Assembly (NCBI RefSeq): GCF_000524195.1
Contig: NW_020170456.1
Location: 205,097-269,096 of the forward strand
Reading direction: 5' to 3'
Source: Echinococcus granulosus
Taxonomy: Eukaryota > Platyhelminthes > Cestoda > Cyclophyllidea > Taeniidae
DNA: 64,000 bases
Below, piece by piece: positions 32,647 through 44,600 of this stretch. The notes beneath the pieces are model-generated. The model ran no database searches. It was given only the letters and a program-made list of their open reading frames with translations, and was not told the origin of the DNA. Numbering within the stretch: the first letter of the stretch is position 1; the number at the start of each line of letters is the position of its first letter. The position numbers and the translations under genes were made by a program.

Positions 32647-35600
32647 CTCAAGAAAATTGCCATGCAAGCTACGTAGCAAAAGAATTTAACGCGATTTTGT
32701 GCCCTCTACTAGAAAATAGACGCTAAAAATACTTAGAATTTCTGCTCTTATTTGTTTGAGTAGATAATTTGATAAGCCTTAAGGGTGATGCGTATTTGAA
32801 GTCGCTTGTAAGTGATGGGTTCCTGGTGGTTTGTTGAAGTAAGTTTATTAAGGATTTTACTAGAGAATCCGAAGTGATTTTATCTTTTGGAACGCATGAT
32901 GTATTATAATAAGTGATTGATCTCAAAATAACGCGATGGCATTGACTGACACTTCTGCCTTAATATATCATTTATGACCATTGAATTTTGCCCATGCCTG
33001 TGTAGTATTTTTGCATTTTAGAGCCTTCCTGCAAATAGTTGGTTGTAGTCTCAGAGTTATTATCACTTATTTTACTGGGGAACACTCTAGTTGCGTATTT
33101 CTCGGCTAATTAAATAATGACGCATTTTATTCATATTTATTGCAAATGTCACATAAAAATAATTTAAATTCTTCGTTTTTAATCTACCGATGTGAGGAAA
33201 GGCATTAAAATGTGGGACTTTTACAAGTGGAAATGCTGTTTTTGCAAGGACTTTGAAGATTATTCATCTTTCTCTGCAAATTCTACTGGGAACGTACGAA
33301 ACTGTCAAGATCACCTAAAATTGCCCGATTATAGGACTTCCTTAATACTACTTTAAGATATTTATCGACGTAGTATTCCTGGTTTTTCCTACTTCACTGG
33401 CATATTTGCAAACTGTTTAACAAAATTCCTAGTTATTGTTAGGCACATTTATCAGATACATCCTTACATGGCCTATTTGATTCAGTTCAGCTATTTTTTT
33501 ACAAATCTTCCCACATACCAAGAAACTTTTGACTTCTCTCCCTCTCTACCATTAAGTTCACCTGCTGCATCAACGAGGTGACAGCAGATGCGAAGTCCAA
33601 GAAAGGGCTTGGCGGTCGCGAGGATCCCGTTGTGGAATATTCGGTTCCTCCTATCGGTGGCACCAGACCTCGGGGTGCTGGTGGTCGTAGGTCGCATATC
33701 GGTGGTGAGTGATTGGAAACCGCGGAAAGGTGTGCGTCTGGGGGAGCTTCGCTAGCTTCTGCCCTACTATTGTGTCGCACGGCTTTTTCCGCCTCATCTA
33801 TGCTGAAATGTCGCTTCTTACGCTCTTGAATTGAGTTCTTAGGATAAAAATATATAGCGGCATAATAACCTAACGACGAAAGGGCAAATGTGACGTTGAC
33901 CCACTGAAATACTTACAGTGACTGGAGATATTTGTAAATTTTGGTGAATTGGATTTATTTGGATGACTTCTCGTTGAGATCTTCAAGAGTAGTAAGGCGA
34001 ATTATTTTTTTTCATGGCGGAAATTTGTTATTTTAAATAATAAAGTAACTTACTTGATTTCCTCAACTCTTGATTTTTGATGAGAGTTTTCAGGTGGCTA
34101 AAAAAGAGTAAGCAAGTCAATTTCACATATGAGGTAATACCACTTTTTATTTGATCAAATAAAATATCAGCCAAATTTTGATCCTCACAGAAGCCTGACG
34201 CTGGTTTACTCTCCTATTGGCTAACCAATTCTCGTAAATAAGGAGACCTGTGTAGATCTTCCCCGTTGTCATCCTTCCGCAAGTTAGCTCTGCAATGTGA
34301 AATCCAGACAAGATGATAATATTGTGGATGGACTTATTCCAATTTGCCTGTCACAATTTTTACCTTCATCACTGGGAACCAGGAGGTTGAGCATCTTTTT
34401 GGCCTGCAGTGGCCACATTTCACGGAGTGTATCCCTCAGTTCAGCATCTTTGATGTCCATTACCGAAGCCGGACCCATTTTAATGCTCAGTGACTCCCGA
34501 ATCAACGCAAATAATGTAGTATTGAAATGCACGCACCCTGAATCATCCAATGGCATGTTCATTCGAATTAGTTTCTAAAAAAGGGAAAATGAAATCTCAT
34601 GTACTCTTAATGGTCCTCTTAACCGCATTCTTTAGCTGGAATCTCCTTAAATTTCATGTGTTTTTTAGCTGAATTAAGTAGGATGCTCACCCGATAGGCC
34701 AACCGATAAGGGCATTTCTTGCCAAAACCCACCGGTGGTTCAAGTTTGCGCAGCATCTCGTACATGTCATTATGGTGGATGCGACCTCTGTAAACATGCA
34801 TAAAATCAAATCTCACTGGGGTTTGTATAATTACCACTGATATAATGTGTAGAGCAGGCATTACGTAGCCGCTGGGTCGTACTCGGCCCAGACACGGATA
34901 AACTCCTCCAAGTGATGCGAGCCAAGGATGGATGAATCACGGGTGAGGTAGTCAAAGTTGTCCATTATCACCGCCACAAAAAGATTTAACATGAGAAAGG
35001 TGCATAGGAAGATGAAGGAGACGAAGTAGAGGTAGGTGCCAGCACTGCCACAGGTGTTCTCAGGCTTGTTCGCACACCGTTGAGGGTAGTCGCAGGAGAG
35101 CATCAATTCTTGCCACGATTCGCCTGTTGAACATCTTCAAAGGAGAAAAGTGTAAGGTTAGTTAGACGCTTGTCTCTAAAATGTCGGTGAGTTCATTAAG
35201 GCAGACTTTTTACTCACCTAAATAGCAACAAGAGGGCATTGCCAAATGTTCGGAAATTTGTCTGCGTCGTTATTTGACTAGATGAGTCGTCCACTAGCAA
35301 TTGTTCCAAACACCTAGGAAAGGAGTCGACCACTGAATGCGTAGGGTTTTTTAATGCTTTAGAATTTTTTTTGGGGGGGGGGGGGGCTTAATCCCGGCCT
35401 TCAGAAAGGAAACATTTCCTAGTAAAAAGTTGCGTCTACGCCTCGATCACATACACACACATGCACAAATGGAACATAGTCTTTTGGGGTTGAAGTAGAG
35501 TGTGGGAGTGGAAGTGAGGAAGTGGATTGATCATTCGCTTAACAATGGAGCACGTAAGTTAGTTTCCCATCACGTGTCAGTATTCAAACAACTCGAGTGA

Positions 35601-38600
35601 TAATGATCAATCGGAGGGACCTGAATCGTAAGAACTTCATCATCAATAACAATACCCTCTGTACTATCTACTTGTCGCTCAAATTAAGGCATGATTATGC
35701 GATAGGAAAAGCCTCCCCATCAGTTATGTCAACATGCCTGCATGCCGACAATGGCATAGATGAAGAAGAGCATGGCAATGAGGAGACAGACATAGGGTAG
35801 AGCCTTGAAGGATTGAATGAATGTCCACAGGAGGATTCGTATGGTGTAGCCTTGTCGTAGCATCTTTACCAGCCGTGCTGCTCTGAAGAGTCGAAGGAAG
35901 CCCAAATTCAGAAAAGACGTATCCTAGGAGGGCGTGATAATTGCTCGAGTAGTTGAAACAAAAAAACACAAAATTTCCCCAAAAACCTGTCACCTTACCT
36001 GCAAACTTGTCACCAAGACATCTGTGATGCTGCCAATGACTGTGATAAAGTCAAAGATGTTCCATCGGTCTCTAAAGTAATTCTTGAAGGAGGTGGTATG
36101 CAATCCCAGCCAATCACCTACCCGTGGACCAAAGGCCAAGATTTTGAGAAGGCACTCAATGGTAAACATCCCAGTAAAGGCGGTATTGAGATACATTAAA
36201 GAGGCACAGTAACTCTCATAGGCTTTTGTACTGTCATCAGCTTCTAGGGTGGAACGAAGTGACTTTTCCGGTCGATGATACTACGTAAGTATGAGGAAAA
36301 AATTTTGAAAAAAAAATACTACTGAAAAGCTGATCCTAGTAGACTGCAAGTCTTGCCTTCATCATGAGGACGAGCGTGTTGAGGGCTATCATGATCATTA
36401 TGAAGTACTCAAAGGGGCCTGATACAACCAATTGCCAGATACGATATTTGAAGGACTTTGAATCCTCCGGCATGTAGCGACAAAGTGGCTGGGCGTTGAT
36501 AGCAAAATCAATGCATTGTTTCTGGAGGGAAATAAAGTAAAGCATTTTTTTCTCCTGTTTCTTTAAAGCAGGCAATAATAGCCAACCTGATTTTTATCCA
36601 ATTCATGATCGACAAGTTCATTTTCTCCTTGCTCTTTGAAAGTGATGATAATCAGAGCGACGAAGATGTTGACAAAGAAGAAGGGAAAGACAACAAAAAA
36701 GATGACATAGAAAATGGCAACTTGTTGACGGTAGTCTGCTTTGGGTCCGTAGTTGACATCAGTCGCGTCGATTGAATTCTTCATGATGCTCAAAGTAGAA
36801 AACAATGAACAAAATAATGAGAAGACAGTCCACGAATCTCACTGATGAAAATCAGCATAGGCTCATGGCGTTCGTGCCAAGCTCTCTCATCATTTCGTAC
36901 ATGTGCCAATTTACAACGTTGCAGAGAAGATTTTCGACATTTAATCCCTCACTTTCCTTCTTTTCACAATCATGAAAGGATGTTTGGCCGAGAAGGTGAA
37001 AAATCACGCAGTTCGCTTTTGGACCCCCCGTGGGTGCATTAAAACAAAGGGTGATGAAAAGCTAAAACTTACTCTGGCCAACCTTCTCCAGTGGTGACGG
37101 TAAAGAGAGTGAGCATGGCGTAGCCAATGTTGTCGTAGTTGAACGCCCTAGCGGACCAAATTCGTGGCCTCACCTCTGGTATGTCAGAATTCTCGAAGGA
37201 GATGAAGTAGCCCCTAGTTTGACGATCAAAAAAGGCCACTGAACTAACAAGGGAAACGAATAAATCATTCCCTGAGGATTTAAAAAAAAGAAGCAGCGTG
37301 ATGGAGCAGTAACGTGTGTAGTCGAGGACGAGTGGACTTTCTGGGCAACTAACTGAGAATTCTCGATATCTATGGTCCACCCTTCCCTTTATTCCTCCCC
37401 TCTGTGCTCTTCGCACTTTCTATCTTGCCCATTTTCTCCCTTACTTTCTCTCTCATCCGCTTATAGTTTGTTTTGTTTTCTTTCAGTCGTCTATCCGCCC
37501 TGCCCACTAAGGCACGCAGCAACCTCCTCATCTCCTTGGAGCCTCATGCAACCGAGTGAATCAGATCGGAACACCCATTAACTTTCAGGCGCGTTGACAG
37601 GTAAAATGTGGCTGTTGAAGCTACCAAGATAAAGAACGTACCCAGAGCAGTGGCCTCTCCACCTTCGTCAATGTCGTCTATCCGCGTCAAAAACAAAACC
37701 CCAAAAAATTTAGCGCTTTTTAATCAGTCAAGGAGATTTACTTACTGACATTCCTCACGTGTCTTCTTGGATTGATCATTGCAAGCAAAGAATTTCCCCT
37801 GAAACAGTTGAACAGCCACCACACCGAAGATGAGTTGAAAGAGGATGTAGACAATGAGGATGTTGAAGACATTCTTTAGTGAACTGACAACACAGTCAAA
37901 GACTGCCTAGATTGTCAAAATTCGTTAGGTTTATCGTTTTTTCAAGAAGGGAGAAAAACCTTCAACTTTGGAACCCGTCGAATTGTTTTCAGTGGACGCA
38001 GCACCCGCAGAACGCGTAGAGATTTGATAGTTCCCAAATTTTTGCTAAGAGTGGGCGAATATTACTACTGATTGATTATAAGTATAAAGAGTGCTACTAA
38101 ACGCATACCCGGCTGCATTACGACTGACACCACTACTGTCTGTTTGACGTCTAAAATTAATTTAAAATAGGAATTTTTAAATTTTTAATAGTTCTTGTAA
38201 GGCATGGAGCATTTTTCAGATGAAGTCGTACTTGAAAAAGGCTATAAGGGCACCTAGAACAACAACTGCATCGAGGACATTCCACGGATCACGGAAGTAC
38301 GAGTGGGGATGTAGGAATACGCCCAAATCAATCAGCTGAAGCATAAGGAGACGGGAGTAAGTTTTAGACTTCAATAGTTATATTTCCTGTAAAATATGTT
38401 GATATCTAGTCATCGATGGCGTGGGACTAGGTTTTTATGTACTTGCAAAGAATCATTAAGCTTTTGCAAAAGGTGCAACAGCTTGCCTTCAATATCATCT
38501 CCATGGTGAAGACACAGGTAAAGGCATGATCAAAGTACTCCAGGATAATATTTCGTGGATTTTTTTCATCCACTGGATCTTCTGCCGCCATGGATATGCT

Positions 38601-41600
38601 ACTCGAAGCGATGACGATCATGATGAAGAGGTCAAAGTATCGTAGATTCACCACAAAGTGACAGAACCGCCGAATGCTGCAAAAGGCATGGAATACAGCG
38701 TGTAGCCAGTGCTGTAGAGAGCCAAGGAGAAAAATGTTCACATGTTTATTTGTCAAGCCGACTCACGGATTGGAGGGTGAAAAAATGTACATTGAACTGT
38801 AGGGCAGGATGGTCTTGCCCACATCAGCTTTCGAAAATTCACTGGAAGTGCTCTTTCCATCTTCATCTCCGTGTGCGGATACTTGAGGAAAAAAGGAAAT
38901 GGAAAGAGAGAGAAGCTTGTCTTGATACCTCATATTTCCCCTTTTTTTCCACCCATTTGTAATTCAATTTATTAGCGACCCCAACTTGGTTGCATAGAGG
39001 AACCAATATGTCCGGGCAGAAGATCAGCTAGTTGAGAGGGTGAGAGAAAATGGTGAGTAGCAATTTAAAATAATTCCCTAGAGCGACCAACACTGGGTGA
39101 TGTGGTGTCCTTTTTCAAGGTGATACAGCAGAGCTTTGTTTTTAGAAGCCAAGGCAAAACCTCGTTTCCCGACTGTGATTGTCTGCCCCTTATCAAAAAA
39201 AAATTGATACACACATGGAACGTAAAGCAATACCTCTCAGAGAAATACGGATAATCATACGAAGGAAGGATCAGTGTCTTTCTCATCCCAAAGTGGGGTG
39301 TGAGATCTCGTGGGCCAAGTTGGTGGAGGGTCAAGATTTGTCTTACAAGGATGTCAAGACCTGGTCGATTGACCACTTTTGGCTGTTTCGTGTAGGAGAC
39401 CTAGCCGTAAATTAGGGATCACAGTTGGAGAGGATATATGCTATTGCCGAAAAAGTTATGCTTTGGGAAATGGGGGATTTTCAAGAAAATAAGGTCTTTT
39501 TAAACTTATTTTCTCCACCTCTGACTGAATCACTACGTAGATCCCACTCTCTAGACTACTTCGGAACGGGGTATCCCATCACTGCGCTTCTTCTCGTGTT
39601 CTTCAAATGCTCTACAACGGAGCTTTGGCAACTTTGGAGCGCCCATTTAAATTTACATCTTAGAGGAGGCAAGCTCCAAACCTCCAAGAATCAAACAAAC
39701 GCTACAAATAAGTATTTTTGGATATTTGCGCTTCAAAAAAAAATTCATCAGGCAACTGTCGGCCGTTTCTGAAATGTTGTGCCCTCCAATCGCTATGAGT
39801 ACAAATGGAGAGCACCTTCGCCTCCCGGCATGCTCCACTATCCACAAGCTGTCGTGTACGTGCACGCGGAGTCCTCTTTTGCCTCCTCCCCACGCACTTA
39901 CGCATACGCGTCAGGATACAAAGACGTCATTGTCTTTTGCAAATGTAAAAACTTGGTTTAAATATTTGATTTGGTGAAACAACAGTCGCCACAATCTTGG
40001 CGTGCAAACGTCGCCTGCTTTAAAGTTGTCTCTAGGCGATAGACAAAGCGCCTAAGCTCTCTGTCTACCCTTCCACTTCCCTACTTCAGTGGGTTGGACT
40101 CTCAGGCGTTTATTTAACTTTGCTGATGAAGGTTTGCCAAATAACATGGAGAATAAGGCGGATTAGGACGAGAAGGTATCTTCTCCAACCGACCAACCTC
40201 CCTTCCCCATGCCCTTACCCCCAGAGGAAGGGAAATTTGAAACATTTTCATGGGTAAGTTCTTGTTTTGTGGAAGCGACTGGATATCTCGATCGTGAAAG
40301 CTGGACGTTCAGTGGATAAGGAAGTAGTCGAGAATAATTCTATCTGAAGGGTTTACCCTTTCAAGAGAAGGTGGTAAAATACAGGTCAGTCATCAAGTAA
40401 GGCAAGAAAAGTGGCGCCCTTCTAGGAAAAGTAAGGAATAAACTCATTTGAGTGAGATCCAGAGGTTTCTTGGCTCCTTTCCTGTGTCATTAATGTCCAT
40501 GACTTGCGTTTTCTCAGCCGTCGTCTTTATCTTCCCTCTCCCCAACCTTGTCGTCACCACTTCTCCTTCGAGTGCTTTGAAATGAATATGAAAGGCTTCT
40601 ATAACATTTTTATGCAGAAATTTGATATTGGCGGAAAATTTTGCAGATCTTATACACTCGGACAGATGAGGCTTTTCCCAAACACCCTTTTTGGTCGGAT
40701 GTCATGACTTAACTGATAGGGTGAGGGGCCAAGTACCGTCATGGCTTTGCCTGAAGTCGCCTATTTTAAGGAAGATTCAAACCCACATGCTTCACGGTAG
40801 GTTGCGATCTCTCTAAAGGACCACAAAAAGATAATTCTACCAATGTTCACATCAACGTGATTGTAGCGGCGTGGAATACGAGGTGGGAAGTGGATGGAAC
40901 CGCCGTCCACTTTCCAGTCCACGTGGTACACAAGCTCGGATGGGAAGGGCCTGATCCGAAAAGCGCGGCCAAACAAGGATTTATGCGGCGGGGGAAAAGT
41001 AGGGGAGGGGAAGAGACAAAGAATTTGTTGTTGTTTTTTTTACGCAATAAAATAGCGAAAAGAAAAAGGAGTTCTTCAGCCAACTTACGATCTTCGTAGT
41101 GCTTTGCCAACTTCTGACCAATGGAATTCGATCTGTATTTGGGGAAGAAATAAGGAACTGAAATAAAGAATCTCGAGAAATTGGATTTACAATGATGTGG
41201 CAAAGTGGGTTCTCGTTTTAATGAGCTTTTTAATTGCGTGGGCTTTTCACCTTCGGTGTGGGCAGATGAATATCCTGCTTCCTCCATCAACAGGTTTTAA
41301 TACAACTTTCATTTTTATGGAAGAAATATTCCCAAATATCCACTTTTTTAGTTAAACAAAATGAAAAATAAGGAGTTGCAAAGAGGAAATTTACATATCC
41401 TTCTCCGAGTTGACAAGACTCTCGTTGGCGAGGAGCCCCATTTGGAAGTACTGTTCCTTCAGCTGGTTGGCCTTCTTCTATTCAAAGAGGAGGCAAAATC
41501 TCCCAAAGTAAAATGTTTAAGCATTTGTATGCTTAAAGATTTTTTTCTAATTTATAGCAAGATTTTCGGCGCTAGTAGTTAGTAAAACCTGTTGCAATCG

Positions 41601-44600
41601 ACATCCTAGACTTAATAAATCCAATTCACTAGGCCATCGGATTGTAAAAAATCAGCTGCAAAAAATAGGTAAAGTTTTCAATAGAGGTTGTAAAAATGCT
41701 CTCCAAGTTTAATCCATAGTCAGCGTCGATTCTAGAAAATTAAAACAGTGTTTCTTGGCATAAAAAGCATCGGAAAATAGGCGACATTGACCACGCCGTG
41801 AAGGCGTGGGATAGGCTGGAAAAAGTTCCTGTTTTCTCTCCCTCGCTCTCCGCTTTCAAAGGTTGCAACAGGCGGAGAAGCATTTCCTGCTTTTTCTCCT
41901 TAATAGCACCATGAAAGTGTGCACGAGCTGGATGCTCCTCCCCTTTCTGTTTACTTTAACTTTGTGTTTAACCACGCGAGCTATTCACCTCATGCTCGTT
42001 GTCCTCCCAGCTTCTTCTGCGCCCTTTCAATAGGTCCTGCTTCCAGAAGACCAATATATAGCGCATTGCCCCAGGGGGGAATTTTTCCCTTTATAAGCAA
42101 ATACGACCTACAACTACTTTCAAGGTGTTTAAATAGGCTAAAATGCCGCGTCTTTTAAAAGTGGAGCATTAATTGAAACATGCGCATTAAAACAAGAGTG
42201 GACAAACCTGCTCTGCAATTTTTTTCTCCGCCTCTTCCACGGCTGTCAATTCTTGAGCGTTGGCCAAGTTATCAACCGCAATAGCCAAGAAGACGTTCAA
42301 AAGCGTATCTGGCGTTATGAATTTTTTTGTATTCGGGGTCAAGGAAAAGGGCATGTCACTTGGGGACATAAAGACAACTTTTCTGCCTCTTAAACCCTCT
42401 AATTCATATCAATGACAACTTTGTGGGCTTCTGTGTTGGAGGGAAGGGGCCACAATTGTGCAGAACTCCGCAAATTGGAGTTTGCTTGGCGTTCCGCTGT
42501 AATAGGCTTCTTTTTTCTTTTGCATTTCTGGAGACGGGAAAGATGAGGATCGTGGGCCATGCTCGGTCGATCCTCCCCTTTCAATAGCAAAGAAAAAAAC
42601 CGGAGCGTCTCACAAGCGAAATCTGCAGTCACTGCAGTGGAACTGACAGTGCAGCAACCTTTGTTAAAATGGACCCCTTTTCCTGTTCTTCCATCGATTT
42701 TGGCGGTACATGTAGGGCACAAATTTTACCCTTTCTTTCCTTCCCATCTAAAAGTTTCAAGCTGACAAACTAATGATGTAGGAGAAGTGATCTTTTCTTA
42801 TTTAAAAGTGTTTCTTTCTAAACCACAAGTAAAATTGAGCGCATCCTTAAGGAAATGAAAATTAACCTGGCGTGTCATTTAAAAAACCTAAAATCTCGAT
42901 TTCTTCTCTTTTATGCTACTTTTGTAACAAACCACACCAGGAGCAGGGACCGAGTGAGTGCAGACACTTTTAGTTAATTTGAAAAAAAGTGGCAACTGCC
43001 TTTGGGCAAAAAAAGGGGGAGGAGGAGGAGCGACTCCTTTGAAATTGTTGAGCTTGAACCCAAGAACAAGAGTGCGTGTGGAGGGTGACTGGTAAAACGG
43101 TAAGTGAAGTGAAATGTCTTTTAGGAGACCCTAAACACAGAAAAATGTGGTCACCTTCGTGGTGATACAGTTTGCTCTGCATAAAAAGGAAAATTAAACA
43201 AAATTTAAAAAATTTGTCTGTTTTTACTAAATAATTTTTAAAAATTATACGATACAAGATTTAGGAAGTGGTTGTGCTGGAGAAAAAGGAGCGCCGCCCG
43301 AAAAGCGATGCTACCAACACGTAATGCAATCGCTGTCTTTAGAATTTTTTTTTCTCTTCTTGTGAAATAAATGAAAAAAGAAGCTATTTTAGCCTTTAAA
43401 AGGGAAGAGGAAAAAGGATACAGTTGCCGAAGATCATGAGGAGGACGAAGTAGATGGAGTAGATGAAGGCGCCTTTGGCGAGGCCGCCCTGCGAGCGGAT
43501 GCCGTTGTACATGATGGTGTTCCAGTCCTCGCCTGTAAGAATCTAAAAACATATTTTCCACTTTCTTCCATTCTATTCCCATTCTTTCATCAAAAAAGAA
43601 CTGACTTAAAGTCTAGCAATTGATAAATGCTTATTTTTTAGAAAAAATCATGAAAATTTTTAAGGCCAATTATTTTTCCAACTTCCCTTTTTTATCGTCT
43701 TAAAATTGTTAGTTCATGAGATAATAAATCTTTTTGGGTAAGGTTCTGTCGACTCAGCTTCTGTGTTTTGGCGCAATTTTTACTACAAAAAAAAAAAATA
43801 ATTCTGTTACCTGAAAAACGGTGAGGAGAGCCTTTGCGAAGGTGTCAAAGTGTTGACTCGGCTGTCCATCCTCAAACGCAAAGCTAAATTATTTAAAAAG
43901 GTTAGTGGTCAAAAACACGTAAAAGGTGGCATAAAAGGCGAACCAGCAAAAAAAACTAATTTAAATAAATTCCTTTTTTTGCCCTTTATTCCCACAAATA
44001 TTTTAAATTTTTGTCTCTCTTTTCAGCTTAAAAGATGTTAAGCTTTCCTGGCCGGCGAGTAACGATGACATTATTTCGCAAGAAATTTTGTTGTAGAAAA
44101 GGCAAAAAAAAATTCCCCAATTAATCGGCTAAATTTCGACTCAAATATATTCTGGGTTTATTTAACAAAAAATGGGCTTTAAATTCGTCATTTTTCGGGC
44201 CATGGGGTATAAGGCGAATTTTGCCTTTCCAGATCAACAAACTTAAGTTGTCTTATAGTCCCATAAAAGCAGTCATTTGGAGAAAATAAGCCTAATTTTT
44301 TGCCCCTGGAAAGGCAAACGGCAAGTACTCGTCTTCCGAGTCGTGTTAATGTAGGTCCTTGAAACAAAGAGTCACCTTATGTTGTGATCTACGTGGTTAA
44401 ATTGCCACGTGTTTTACAGGCTATAAACACACTAGTGATAATTTTCGCCTATTGTTATAAAATCTGCGTACTATTTCTGGGCGAAACTCCGCTTTTTGGA
44501 CAGTAAATTTTTTGCAGGCATTTGCATCCTAAGCGCTACTTACATAGGTTATAAGTAGTACGCATAGTTCTCGCAGTCTCCGTTAAGCAAAAACGCTATT

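Noticed and set aside
40761..41000. Possible extra Cav2 exon encoding [17 protein letters not shown]
   Set aside because: Neither frame there fits the phases of exons 20 and 21, which join directly in frame, and it does not resemble the Cav2 loop.
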